Below are positions 8,838 through 18,400 of a stretch of DNA of 64,000 nt, piece by piece; the first letter of the stretch is position 1, and each line of letters opens with the position of its first letter. The notes under the pieces are model-generated. The model was not told where the DNA came from. It was given only the letters and a program-made list of their open reading frames with translations, and made no database searches. Position numbers and translations under genes: made by a program. This DNA comes from UBA9655 sp964597045 (GTDB lineage: Bacteria > Pseudomonadota > Alphaproteobacteria > UBA9655), in contig CAZQWE010000001.1 of NCBI GenBank assembly GCA_964597045.1, forward strand, positions 248,001 through 312,000, written 5' to 3'.

Positions 8838-9989
8838 ATGATCGAACGACCAAAATTTCAGGAAATGATTAACAAACAATTTGAAGTTCATTCTGTTTGT
8901 GCCCTGTTAGGTCCCCGTCAGTGTGGGAAGACTACACTTTCAAAACAGTTTTCTGCAACCTATCCCGAACCAATTCACCGATTTGATCTTGAAAATCCTG
9001 AGGATTTACTTTCTTTATCCAATCCTATGCGACTTCTTGAAGACCTCAAGGGATTGATTATTATTGATGAAATTCAACGGTTACCGAATCTGTTCCCTCC
9101 TTTAAGAGTTCTTATCGATAAAAAACAAGCCAAGTATCTGATTTTGGGAAGTGCTTCACGTGATCTCATCCAACAATCATCCGAAACTCTTACCGGTCGT
9201 ATTGGATATATCGAACTTACGCCATTTCAACTTGAAGAGGTTTTTGAAAACAAACGATTGATGCTCCGAGGAGGTTTTCCCTCTTCTTATTTGGCGGGTT
9301 CAGATAAGGCAAGTTTTCTTTGGAGAAAATCATATACTCAAACATTTCTTGAAAGAGACATTCCTAATCTTGGTTTTTCTGTGCCTCCACTCACACTCCT
9401 CCGTTTTTGGATGATGCTCACTCATGTCCATGGAAATCTCTTAAACATGAACGAACTTGCGACGTCACTCGGTGTTTCAGGACATACCATCCGTCAGTAT
9501 ATTGATATCCTTGCAGGAACTTTTATGATTAGAGTCTTACATCCGTGGTTTGAGAGTATTAATAAACGTCAGGTTAAAACTCCCAAAATTTACTTCAGGG
9601 ATTCTGGGATACTCTTGTCTCTACTCTCTATACATACTGAAGAAGATCTGTTGCGTCATCCAAGATTAGGTGCAATCTGGGAGGGCTATGCCATTGAACA
9701 AATCATAAACTCATTGAATATTAGATCAGAAGAGGCCTTTTTCTGGCGAACGGGTCATGGAGCAGAACTTGATCTTTTTGTTCCATTCGAAGGCAAAAGA
9801 ATTGGATTTGAATTTAAATATGCAGATACGCCAGCTACAACTAAATCAATGCATTCCGCAATTGTTGATTTAAAGCTTGACCATTTATTTGTAATCTATC
9901 CAGGAAAACGAAAAGTTCCATTGACTGATAAAATTACCGGCATCGGACTTGAAGATTGGATTGTTAATAAGCCGTCAATTTTCCCCTAA
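8838..9989 (+). CDS. AAA-type ATPase with DUF4143 domain
   Basis: A 383-residue ATPase. Walker A is GPRQCGKTT (residues 25-33) and Walker B is LIIIDEIQRLP (about 73-83). The C-terminal half is DUF4143-like: GAIWEGYAIEQIIN, then FFWRTGHGAELDLFVPFEGKRIGFEFKY, a nuclease-like fold remnant. Family members are widespread, often horizontally acquired and of unclear role. It lies on the opposite strand inside the fatty-acid synthesis cluster, between fabG and acpP. Its stop codon overlaps the fabG stop by 4 bp (CTAA). No strong RBS is seen before the ATG. Confidence 0.88.
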   Translation: MIERPKFQEMINKQFEVHSVCALLGPRQCGKTTLSKQFSATYPEPIHRFDLENPEDLLSLSNPMRLLEDLKGLIIIDEIQRLPNLFPPLRVLIDKKQAKYLILGSASRDLIQQSSETLTGRIGYIELTPFQLEEVFENKRLMLRGGFPSSYLAGSDKASFLWRKSYTQTFLERDIPNLGFSVPPLTLLRFWMMLTHVHGNLLNMNELATSLGVSGHTIRQYIDILAGTFMIRVLHPWFESINKRQVKTPKIYFRDSGILLSLLSIHTEEDLLRHPRLGAIWEGYAIEQIINSLNIRSEEAFFWRTGHGAELDLFVPFEGKRIGFEFKYADTPATTKSMHSAIVDLKLDHLFVIYPGKRKVPLTDKITGIGLEDWIVNKPSIFP

Positions 9990-10723
9990 ATCATTGCCAT
10001 CCCGCCATTGATATGGAGGGTTTGGCCTGTGATATACTTGGCTTCATCGCTTGCAAGGTAAACAACTCCTGCGGCGATATCTTGAGGATCTCCAATGTTT
10101 CCTTGAGGAATTTCACTCAAGATTTTCTCACGTTGTTTATCGCTCAACACATCCGTCATGGCGGATGAAATAAAGCCAGGGGCGATACAATTAACTGTAA
10201 TTCCACGGCTTGCGATCTCAGAGGCTAAGGATTTGGAGAATCCTATGAGACCAGCTTTGGACGCCGCATAGTTTGCTTGACCTGGATTTCCCGTAACGCC
10301 GACGATTGACGTAATATTGATAATCCGGCCATGGCGTTGTTTCATCATACTTTTAATGGCTTCGCGAGAGAGACGAAAGATCGCATTAAGATTGACCTCA
10401 AGCACCTTAAGCCACTGTTCATCGCTCATCCGAAGCATGAGGCCATCATGAGTGAGTCCCGCATTGTTAACAAGAATGTCAAGGCCACCGAGAGCTTTCT
10501 CAGATTCTGAAATGAGCTGAAGCGTCGATTCAGGGTTGCTCAGATCACACGGAATAACATGTACATTACTCCCAAGTTCCTTAGCCAAAGCATCAAGTTT
10601 ATCTTTCTTGGTACCCGAGATGACGAGTGCTGCGCCTTGAGCATGAAGAGTGCGGGCGATTTGAGCACCAAGTCCTCCGGTTGCTCCCGTGACAATGGCC
10701 TTCTTTCCTTGAAGTTTGAACAT
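9986..10723 (-). CDS. fabG: 3-oxoacyl-ACP reductase FabG
   Basis: An NADPH-dependent short-chain dehydrogenase that reduces 3-ketoacyl-ACP. It has the nucleotide motif TGATGGLGAQ near residue 14, NNAG at about 86-89, the catalytic Ser in NITSIVG and YAASK (Tyr/Lys), and ends in GQTLHINGGMAMI as FabG proteins do. RBS AAGGAG precedes ATG. It follows fabD by 10 bp in the same operon. Confidence 0.96.
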   Translation of the reverse strand: MFKLQGKKAIVTGATGGLGAQIARTLHAQGAALVISGTKKDKLDALAKELGSNVHVIPCDLSNPESTLQLISESEKALGGLDILVNNAGLTHDGLMLRMSDEQWLKVLEVNLNAIFRLSREAIKSMMKQRHGRIINITSIVGVTGNPGQANYAASKAGLIGFSKSLASEIASRGITVNCIAPGFISSAMTDVLSDKQREKILSEIPQGNIGDPQDIAAGVVYLASDEAKYITGQTLHINGGMAMI

Positions 10724-10733
10724 ATTGGCTCCT

Positions 10734-11669
10734 TTAATTTTTCAAAAATGACTCTATATCATGTGGTGTATTCAAAGCAATAGCTTCAACTTCAGGCGAA
10801 ATGCGCTTTGTAAGACCGGTCAGAACTTTACCCGCTCCTATTTCAATCGTTGAGGTTGTTCCAAGATCGGAAAGAACACCAATGCTTTCTCGCCATCTCA
10901 CACGTCCCGTGACCTGACGAATCAATAAATCTTTGAGCTCCTCACCATTTTGATTTGGACTTGCTGTTACATTATCCAGCACAGGAACACTAGGATCCTT
11001 GATGATGACCTGTTTAAAGGCCTCAGACATCCGCTCTTCCGCTGGTTTCATGAGGGCACAATGAAAAGGTGCACTCACATTAAGAAGAAGACTGCGCTTG
11101 GCTCCCCTTTCTTTAGAAAGTTCAACAGCTCTTTCAATCGCTTGCTGATGACCGCTGATGACAATCTGTCCAGGACTATTATCATTGGCGATTTCACAAA
11201 CCTGACCCTCTGCGGATTCCCGGACGATTTTTTCAACATCAGGCATTTCAAGGCCAAGAATCGCTGCCATGGCGCCTTCTCCAACGGGTACAGCTTTTTG
11301 CATGGCTTGACCTCGAATCTTTAAAAGTCGAGCAGTGTCCGTTAGAGACAGGGAGTTTGCAGCACAAAGGGCGGTATATTGACCCAAGGAGTGCCCTGCC
11401 ACGTGAGAAGCGAACTGAGGGATACTGACACCCCCATCCTTCTCAAGTACGCGTATAAGAGCCATACTGACGGCCATCAACGCGGGTTGAGTATTCTCTG
11501 TAAGCACCAAATCAGTTTCAGGTCCTTCAAAAATAATCTTCGTGAGGTTTTGGCTGAGGGCCTCATCCACTTCCTCAAAAACCTCTCTGGCTGAGAGAAA
11601 GGCATCATAAACATCCTTCCCCATACCCACACTTTGTGACCCTTGCCCAGGAAATAAAAAAGCTTTCAT
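10734..11669 (-). CDS. fabD: Malonyl-CoA:ACP transacylase FabD
   Basis: It loads malonyl groups onto ACP. FPGQGSQSVGMG lies at the N-terminus, the nucleophile elbow GHSLGQY has its Ser near residue 93, and the His of the dyad lies in NVSAPFHCALMKPA. The length of 311 residues is normal. It is the first gene of a fabD-fabG unit on the minus strand, and the cluster continues with acpP after the inserted ATPase gene. Confidence 0.95.
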   Translation of the reverse strand: MKAFLFPGQGSQSVGMGKDVYDAFLSAREVFEEVDEALSQNLTKIIFEGPETDLVLTENTQPALMAVSMALIRVLEKDGGVSIPQFASHVAGHSLGQYTALCAANSLSLTDTARLLKIRGQAMQKAVPVGEGAMAAILGLEMPDVEKIVRESAEGQVCEIANDNSPGQIVISGHQQAIERAVELSKERGAKRSLLLNVSAPFHCALMKPAEERMSEAFKQVIIKDPSVPVLDNVTASPNQNGEELKDLLIRQVTGRVRWRESIGVLSDLGTTSTIEIGAGKVLTGLTKRISPEVEAIALNTPHDIESFLKN

Positions 11670-11767
11670 GTGTTCGTCTCATCCTTGTTTTTCCTGCACA
11701 AGACATGAAACGACAAGGGAGGAGTTGTCAAGGGGAAAGACCCTGGTGCATCTAATCTATGACCAAC

Positions 11768-13219
11768 TTACGTTCGCCAAAAACTTGGTGTAAACAAAAT
11801 AAGGATCGTAAGGAGCTCAAGACGCCCAACGATCATCCCAAACATCATCAACCATTTTGCGATATCAGAAAGACCTCCATAATGGCCTGAGGGGCCAATT
11901 TGATCGCCAAGGCCTGGCCCCACATTTCCAAGGATTGTAGCACTCCCTGAAAGACTGGATATAACATCAAGTCCACTCAAGGATAGACTTAGAGCCAAAA
12001 CAGCATAACAGAAAATATAAAGAGCGAAAAAAGCTAACACCGACATAAAAGCGGCTTCTCTCAGTTTTGTATTATTGTAAAGAGGAACGAAAACACCGTG
12101 AGGACGTCTCAGCTGTAAAACCTGAGCTTTTGCGGCTTTAAAGAGGATTTGGAATCGAAAGATCTTGATCCCTCCAGCTGTTGATCCTGTACAACCTCCG
12201 ACAAACATCATAAGAAACAGAAAAATCAAAGCAAAACTCCCCCACGTATTGAAGTCATCAGTTGTAAAGCCCGTTGTTGAAGCTATTGAGACAACCGCAA
12301 ATGAACCATGGCGAAGGGCTCCAAGAATATCATATTGATTTGTACCCCATAACCATATTGTCATGAGAATTATGGCCACCCCAATTAGTGATAAGAATAC
12401 ACGCACCTGTGAATCTCTCCACAGAGCATAAATGTCTCCTTGAATAAAACGGGTAAACAACAGAAGGGTCACACTACCCATGATCATAAAAATCATAGCA
12501 ATAACTTCGATTTGAACACTATCAAAAGCACCAATGGAGAGATCAGAATTCGCAAAGCCAGCCGTTGAAACAGTCGTCATCATCATACAGATCGCCTCAA
12601 ATGGTGTCATTCCAGCAATCCAATAAGCCACACCACAAAGAGCAGAAATCAGCACATAGGTTGATAAAATGGCTGAAGCAATCTGAGAAACGCGTGGGAA
12701 ATACTTTTCTGAACGATCAGAAAATTCACTTCTAAAGAGCTGCATACCACCAATCTTCAAAGCTGGTAAAATCGTCAACGCCATAACAACGATTCCAACA
12801 CCACCCAACCATTGAAGAAGAGCTCGCCATAGAAGAATCCCCGGAGGTGCATAATCAAGATCCTTAAAGACTGTTGCACCTGTTGTCGTCAAACCTGAGA
12901 TCGCCTCAAAAAAAGCATCCGTAAAAGTAGGAGCGGCACTCGACAAAATAAAGGGAAGTGAAGCAAAGAGAGAGATAGCAACCCAACTCGAAACCGTGAG
13001 GATAAATGTCTCCCGTACTTCAAAGACAGGTTCATCTTCTGGCCTAAAAGCCAACATGAGAAGAACGCCTACAAACCCTGTAATTGCGGCAGATTCGCCG
13101 AAATAGACCCAATCCGGATCCCTATAGAGCAGATCCATCAAAGCAGGAATAGCCATTGCTACCGCAAGAATGGTCAAAAAAATGCCAAGAATAAATACAA
13201 CAAAACGACTTTGAATCAT
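11768..13219 (-). CDS. trkH: Potassium uptake protein TrkH
   Basis: A 483-residue membrane protein with the four-fold pore-loop plan of Trk/Ktr channels. Loops include SGLTTTGATVF, TVSTAGFANSD, ASTTGFTTDDF and SATILGNVGPG, each providing a selectivity-filter Gly. It imports K+ with the NAD-binding subunit TrkA, which is not in this window. It is transcribed alone, upstream (minus strand) of the fabD region. Confidence 0.95.
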   Translation of the reverse strand: MIQSRFVVFILGIFLTILAVAMAIPALMDLLYRDPDWVYFGESAAITGFVGVLLMLAFRPEDEPVFEVRETFILTVSSWVAISLFASLPFILSSAAPTFTDAFFEAISGLTTTGATVFKDLDYAPPGILLWRALLQWLGGVGIVVMALTILPALKIGGMQLFRSEFSDRSEKYFPRVSQIASAILSTYVLISALCGVAYWIAGMTPFEAICMMMTTVSTAGFANSDLSIGAFDSVQIEVIAMIFMIMGSVTLLLFTRFIQGDIYALWRDSQVRVFLSLIGVAIILMTIWLWGTNQYDILGALRHGSFAVVSIASTTGFTTDDFNTWGSFALIFLFLMMFVGGCTGSTAGGIKIFRFQILFKAAKAQVLQLRRPHGVFVPLYNNTKLREAAFMSVLAFFALYIFCYAVLALSLSLSGLDVISSLSGSATILGNVGPGLGDQIGPSGHYGGLSDIAKWLMMFGMIVGRLELLTILILFTPSFWRT

Positions 13220-13312
13220 GGGGGCTATGAGCCTTTTTTATTTTGGTCTGAGTATAGCACACGAACCCGGGTGTTCAAAGACTCTGCAACAATGACGCGA
13301 GAGGGAAAGGTC

Positions 13313-14029
13313 TTACTCCAAACACTTTGTCAACATAGCACGGTCTTTGTGATAAAACTCAAAGAATCCCTTGTTTTCGTCCACCTTAAAACCAACACCT
13401 TCAAAAGACTCTATTAAATCATTGGACGGCTTCAGCAAGCTAATGACTTGATGAGGCATGGTCTTTTCATTGGGAAGGAGTTGCCCTCCTGCTCTGAGTT
13501 CTCTCAATTTCTCATAAGCCGCATAAATAATCCCGATCTCCTCACATCGTGTTAAGTCGTCTTTTAAAATGGGAAGCATATAAGCAAGTCCTCGATTATC
13601 CACACGTGTGAGCGCACATCCACAAGAATCTGGGACTTTTTGTATGACACCGAGTGCTACCCATTTATCAACAATCTGAACATGCTGGGGAATACAGTAC
13701 CCCAACGTTGGCATAACTCCTAATTGAACATAGCCAAGACATTGCCCACATTGTGTTCGTACCGCATAAAGATGATAAGGATTGCCCTCCTCAACACGTC
13801 TTAAATGATTCTCATAAAACCAGTGCCCTAGGTTTTCTTCACTTGGGAGACCACTTCTTGAGGTTTTTTCTTCCAATAAGGACTTTAATAGATGAAGGTC
13901 TTCGATAGATGCTGTGTTAAGAGCCACTGCTGGAAGCTCAGTTTCATGACCGTCCTCCAAATAAACACAACCTGGTAGAAAAACTAATAGTGTCACAAAA
14001 AAGAATTTGACTGCTTTCATAAATTTCAT
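13313..14029 (-). CDS. Predicted lipoprotein of unknown function, faintly GNAT-like
   Basis: A 238-residue product with a lipoprotein signal (LVFLPGC, Cys at about 21). The mature part has nine Cys, several in CGQCLG and CGCALTR spacing. The C-terminal part (IIYAAYEKLRELRAG, then LKPSNDLIESFEGVGFKV) resembles the end of GNAT acetyltransferases, where a substrate-side loop precedes a GF strand. An acetyltransferase fold on a lipoprotein would be unusual, so this is only a suggestion. The start at 14029 has AGGGACC before it. The gene stands alone. Confidence 0.6.
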   Translation of the reverse strand: MKFMKAVKFFFVTLLVFLPGCVYLEDGHETELPAVALNTASIEDLHLLKSLLEEKTSRSGLPSEENLGHWFYENHLRRVEEGNPYHLYAVRTQCGQCLGYVQLGVMPTLGYCIPQHVQIVDKWVALGVIQKVPDSCGCALTRVDNRGLAYMLPILKDDLTRCEEIGIIYAAYEKLRELRAGGQLLPNEKTMPHQVISLLKPSNDLIESFEGVGFKVDENKGFFEFYHKDRAMLTKCLE

Positions 14030-14199
14030 TGTGGGTCCCTGAATACGGTATTATGTAATTTTCTTAATCCTATACAAAACAAGGGATAAAGTCATCGTTT
14101 TTTAACTTCCTAAGTAAAAAAATTATTTCATAGCTATTTATCTTTTTATTCCCTATATATAGGTAAATTTATTTTAACATCTGACACAATGGTTATTTC

Positions 14200-15507
14200 A
14201 TGAATAATTTTGAATCATTTAAGCTTCCTGAATTTCTTAATAATTCTTTGAAGAAAATGAATATAAAACAACCAACCCCCATTCAAGAAAAGGCCATACC
14301 CTGGGCTTTGGAAGGGACTGATATTCTTGCTAATGCACCAACGGGTACGGGAAAAACGATTGCTTATTTGCTACCCCTTCTTACAAAGCTTAACGAGAAC
14401 AACGATACGACAGCCTTAATTCTGGTGCCAACTCGAGAACTTGCAGCACAAATTCAAGTAGCCGCGCGCACACTTGCAAACAATACAATGGGAGTAACTC
14501 TCCTCATTGGAGGCGAGTCCATTTTCAAGCAAATCCTTGCCTTACGGAAAAAACCAAGGATCGTTATCGGAACTCCCGGTCGAATCATTGATCACCTCCG
14601 AAGGAAAACCTTAAATCTAACCCCTACAAAGTTTTTAGTTCTTGATGAAACAGATCGAATGCTCGATATGGGCTTTACGGAAGATTTACAGCATATTGTT
14701 CAAAAGCTCCCTGAAGTACGTCAAACTCTTATGTTCTCAGCAACAATACCACCTAGTATTAAGACTTTGTCTTCAACCTATTTAAAGAATCCCCAGCATA
14801 TATCAGTTGGCTCTACGACCCAACCAGTTCAAAAAATCAAGCAAGAAACCCTAGAGATCAAATCAAGTGATAAATTTACTTGTCTCATCAAGGAACTTGA
14901 TAACCGTCAAGGGTCAGTCATTATCTTTGTTAAAACAAAGCACAGTGCAGATCGTCTGGCTGATAAGCTTACAGAAAAAAAGCATGAGGCAGACGCCATT
15001 CATGGTGATCTGAAACAGCGCAAACGAGATCAAGTTATTAAGAATTTCAGAAATCTTAAAAAGCGAATTATGGTTGCAACCGATGTGGCTGCTCGCGGAC
15101 TTGATATCCCACATATTATGCACGTTATTAATTATGACCTTCCCCAGTGTCCAGAGGATTATATTCATCGTATTGGCAGGACAGGACGTGCAGGTATGGA
15201 AGGTTTTGCCCTTTCTTTTATTTCTCCAGATGAGACTCATAAATGGAAGCGCATATATAATTTAATTCATTTAGGAAAATCTGAGGAGACCTCCTTTTCA
15301 AATAAGAAGCCTTCAAGAAAAAGAAGAAAGCCATTTGCAAATAAACAAGCCAATGAGCAACAACCTAAAAAATCAAGAAAACCAAATGAATCCAAAAACT
15401 GGAATCCAAAAGAAAAACCCTTTAAGAAGAAAAGAAGAAACGAGTCACAATCAAAGGACAGCCCCTTCAATCGTCAAAAGAGTTTCAAAAAACGAGCAAA
15501 AGGTTAA
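14200..15507 (+). CDS. DEAD-box-type ATP-dependent RNA helicase (RhlE/SrmB-like)
   Basis: A 435-residue RNA helicase. The Q motif is PTPIQ (residues 25-29), motif I APTGTGKT (46-53), motif Ia PTRELA, motif II DETD (149-152), motif III SAT and motif VI HRIGRTGRAG (about 323). The last 70 residues are very rich in Lys, Arg, Asn and Gln, an RNA-binding tail. Motif II reads DETD rather than DEAD; one base change (GCA to ACA) would account for it. These enzymes remodel RNA in ribosome assembly or decay. The stop codon shares TTAA with the stop of the convergent OPT gene. Confidence 0.92.
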   Translation: MNNFESFKLPEFLNNSLKKMNIKQPTPIQEKAIPWALEGTDILANAPTGTGKTIAYLLPLLTKLNENNDTTALILVPTRELAAQIQVAARTLANNTMGVTLLIGGESIFKQILALRKKPRIVIGTPGRIIDHLRRKTLNLTPTKFLVLDETDRMLDMGFTEDLQHIVQKLPEVRQTLMFSATIPPSIKTLSSTYLKNPQHISVGSTTQPVQKIKQETLEIKSSDKFTCLIKELDNRQGSVIIFVKTKHSADRLADKLTEKKHEADAIHGDLKQRKRDQVIKNFRNLKKRIMVATDVAARGLDIPHIMHVINYDLPQCPEDYIHRIGRTGRAGMEGFALSFISPDETHKWKRIYNLIHLGKSEETSFSNKKPSRKRRKPFANKQANEQQPKKSRKPNESKNWNPKEKPFKKKRRNESQSKDSPFNRQKSFKKRAKG

Positions 15508-17528
15508 GGTTTTTTAGAACTTACAACGACTTTGTAAAACCAAGTTGCAATGCCAAGGATCGCAAGAAGTCCCAATACATCCGTTGAATCCTTCAAGGCA
15601 TCAGGGACAATTCTAAAAACATTGGTACTCTGATAGACAACAAATGGAATAGCAAGAAGTATGCCAACAAGGGCTTCACCTGCAATGAGTCCTGAAGCAA
15701 ATAACATGCCTTGTCGCTCTGCATTATCTCGAACGGCTTCAGAAGCTTTCCGTTTTTTAAGTGTTCGTTGAGTTACAGCTGAAAGAATACCACCTAATAG
15801 TAAGGGGCCTGTCACATCAAGAGGCATATATATTCCAATAGCCACACCTAAAATTGGGAAACGCCAACTTGACTCCTTTTTTACAAGGTACTGATCAAAG
15901 ATGATAACGACCACTCCTAAGAAGACCCCTATAATTACCATCGTCCAGTCCATTGACTTTGTAAATATAGCCTGAGAAACAGCAGCAATTAGAGCTGCTT
16001 TAGGAGCACTCAACGCATGGGCAGGATCCATACCCTCACGCGGAAGGACATCGCCAAAACCATAAGCCTCAAATAAGATTTGGAAAATTGGAGCTGTTAT
16101 TAAAGCAGATACAAAAACACCTACCATTAACATAACCTGTTGTTTCCAGGGCGTTGAGCCCACGAGCTGTCCAGATTTTAAGTCTTGAAGATTATCTCCA
16201 CCTACAGCCGTGGCAACACCAATGATACCCCCCACAAGAATTGTAAGACCGGCTGCATTGATGGCCATATCTGCCTGCTTTGAAAAATCTATTTGGATTC
16301 CCAAAACTAAGTAGAGACAAAGTGATAGGAGTAAAATACCCATTAAGGTCACACCAGAGATTGGGTTATTTGATGAACCTAATACACCACACATATAGGA
16401 TGATATGGAAGCTCCAAGTCCACTAAACAGAAACGCCAAAACTGTAATAAAGATACTAATGCCTATGACCATGCCCGTCGTCAAATTTAATCCATGGGCC
16501 AGCAGGACAGATTCAATAAAGAAATAGGCTGGGATTATTAAGAGAACTGCAAATACCGCTACATATGATATGGGAATATCAAGTTCTGTTCGTGCAATGC
16601 TTGATTTTCCTTCTAACTTTATTTTCTTTATACTTTCAAGGGAAGATTTTACAGCTCTCTTTAAGGGATCTGAAAGTTCATAAAGCATCCAAAACCCACC
16701 CAAAACCATCATTCCAACACCTATAATACGGATTTTGGAGTTCCAAATTTCAACAGCAGCTGCATACGCATCAGGAGCATCCGCAGGAAGTCCAAAATAA
16801 GCCCCATACAAAGGAACTGCAATAAACCAGGCAGCTACAGCGCCAGAAAAGAGGCTTATGGCAACCTTAAAGCCAATGACATATCCAGCTCCTAACATAG
16901 CTAAAGAGAAACCTGATCCCACACCAAATACGGTATTCCCAACACGACCCCAAATATTGATGCCGTCAGCAAAGATTTGGAAGCCACTTTGACAAAATTT
17001 TATAAAACCAGAAGCCAGTCCTGCTAACAGGATATTAGCCCCTGCCCCTTTATCACCAGCTTTCAAAACTTCAGCAGTCGCAATGCCTTCTGGAAACTTG
17101 TAATTTTCCTCAATAATCATGGCACGTCTTAAGGGAATTGAAAGGAGAACGCCTAAGAGGCCACCTAAAGCAGCAATGATTACGGTTGTTGCGTATGGAA
17201 AATAATTCCAGTAACCAATCATCACGAGGGCAGGAATTGAAAAAGCAAGGCCAGCAGCGACAACTTCTCCGGCAGAAGCAGTTGTTTGGACAATGTTATT
17301 TTCAAGAATGTTAGAATTTTTGAAGAATTTTAAAACCGCCATAGATATCACCGCAGCTGGGATACAGGCTGAAACACTCATCCCCGCTTTCAAAACTAAA
17401 TAGGCATTTGACCCTGCCATGAGAATGACCAATAGAATTCCTAAAACAACAGCTTTAAATGTTATTTCTGGCAACTTTATGGATGGTGAAATATAGGGCT
17501 CTACTTTTTCTTGATTTTTATTTTTCAT
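15504..17528 (-). CDS. OPT-family oligopeptide/metal-complex transporter
   Basis: A 674-residue polytopic membrane protein of the OPT family, which imports short peptides or metal-chelator complexes. Family features include PEITFKAVVLGILL near the N-terminus, GSNAYLVLKAGMSVSACIPAAVISM, and FPEGIATAEVLKAGDKG (about residues 140-160). At least 14 hydrophobic segments are visible. RBS GAGGAAATGT precedes ATG. The gene is single and convergent with the helicase gene. Confidence 0.92.
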   Translation of the reverse strand: MKNKNQEKVEPYISPSIKLPEITFKAVVLGILLVILMAGSNAYLVLKAGMSVSACIPAAVISMAVLKFFKNSNILENNIVQTTASAGEVVAAGLAFSIPALVMIGYWNYFPYATTVIIAALGGLLGVLLSIPLRRAMIIEENYKFPEGIATAEVLKAGDKGAGANILLAGLASGFIKFCQSGFQIFADGINIWGRVGNTVFGVGSGFSLAMLGAGYVIGFKVAISLFSGAVAAWFIAVPLYGAYFGLPADAPDAYAAAVEIWNSKIRIIGVGMMVLGGFWMLYELSDPLKRAVKSSLESIKKIKLEGKSSIARTELDIPISYVAVFAVLLIIPAYFFIESVLLAHGLNLTTGMVIGISIFITVLAFLFSGLGASISSYMCGVLGSSNNPISGVTLMGILLLSLCLYLVLGIQIDFSKQADMAINAAGLTILVGGIIGVATAVGGDNLQDLKSGQLVGSTPWKQQVMLMVGVFVSALITAPIFQILFEAYGFGDVLPREGMDPAHALSAPKAALIAAVSQAIFTKSMDWTMVIIGVFLGVVVIIFDQYLVKKESSWRFPILGVAIGIYMPLDVTGPLLLGGILSAVTQRTLKKRKASEAVRDNAERQGMLFASGLIAGEALVGILLAIPFVVYQSTNVFRIVPDALKDSTDVLGLLAILGIATWFYKVVVSSKKP

Positions 17529-17622
17529 ACATTTCCTCGAAGGAACTTACTAGACTATTACGGTTTTAGATATACATACTGCATTTTTTCGATGCAAGCA
17601 AAAGTTAACAAAATTCAAACTT

Positions 17623-18096
17623 TCATGTGATGCGTGACTTAAATGCATCCAAAAACCCTTGTAAGATATAAGAGGCAGCCATTTTATCAACAACTTTGCG
17701 TCTCTTAGCACGAGACATATCGGCGTCTATGAGGGTTCTCGTAACAGCAACTGTTGAAAGCCTTTCATCCCACAGACAAATGGGCATATCTTGTAGAGCT
17801 AATAAATTGACCACAAATTGCTTCACTGATTGACATCTTGGTCCTTCGGTACCATCCATATTGAGGGGATAGCCAACAACAACGCCTACGACACTATGAT
17901 CCTGAATTGTCTTCAACAGTACTTGGGAATCCTGTTTCCATTTTGTTCGTTGAATAACTGAAAGAGGCGATGCAATGAGGCGCAACCTATCAGAAATTGC
18001 AAGACCAATTGTCTTTTCACCTACATCACACCCCAAAAATCTACCTTCATTTTCAAAAGGATATAAAAAAAATTCTGTTTGTGTCAAAAGTGGCAT
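17623..18096 (-). CDS. ruvX: Putative Holliday-junction resolvase / pre-16S rRNA nuclease RuvX (YqgF)
   Basis: A 157-residue RNase H-fold nuclease. GCDVGEKTIGLAISD holds the first acidic residue. VGYPLNMDGTEGPRCQ, LWDERLST and the C-terminal DKMAASYILQGFLD are standard YqgF motifs. The family processes the 16S rRNA 5' end and/or resolves junctions. It starts at the ATG at 18096, with AGAG upstream. It is divergent from the small gene at 18167. Confidence 0.93.
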   Translation of the reverse strand: MPLLTQTEFFLYPFENEGRFLGCDVGEKTIGLAISDRLRLIASPLSVIQRTKWKQDSQVLLKTIQDHSVVGVVVGYPLNMDGTEGPRCQSVKQFVVNLLALQDMPICLWDERLSTVAVTRTLIDADMSRAKRRKVVDKMAASYILQGFLDAFKSRIT

Positions 18097-18166
18097 CTTC
18101 TCTTCATCTTTTTTTAACGCCTCCTGAAGTATCCTTACTTTAAAGAAAGTAGAAGGAGGAGGTCAA

Positions 18167-18400
18167 ATGAGCTTATCACGACAGTCTCTTGAGATCCTTG
18201 TTGATCTCTTAGAGATTAAAATTAACTCTCTTCATGTTCAAGATAGAGATGACGCAAGAGAACTTAACAAGTTGCGTAAATGCAGACAAGAACTCTTCCT
18301 TGAACTAACTCTACAAAGTTCTAAACGGACTCGACGAATCATGAGCCCGACAGCTTTTTCTGAAAGAACTTATAGAAAAAAAATATCCTCAAGGCGCTAA
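18167..18400 (+). CDS. Small conserved-looking protein of unknown function
   Basis: A 77-residue protein behind a very strong RBS (GGAGGAGGT, 6 bases before ATG). The first 45 residues predict one or two amphipathic helices (SLEILVDLLEIKINSL, DARELNKLRKCRQELFLEL). The last 25 are basic and Ser/Arg-rich. It begins like small uncharacterised alphaproteobacterial proteins of the LSRQSLEILVDL type, from memory only. It lies alone on the plus strand between ruvX and lptD and overlaps the lptD tail by 12 bp. Confidence 0.7.
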   Translation: MSLSRQSLEILVDLLEIKINSLHVQDRDDARELNKLRKCRQELFLELTLQSSKRTRRIMSPTAFSERTYRKKISSRR

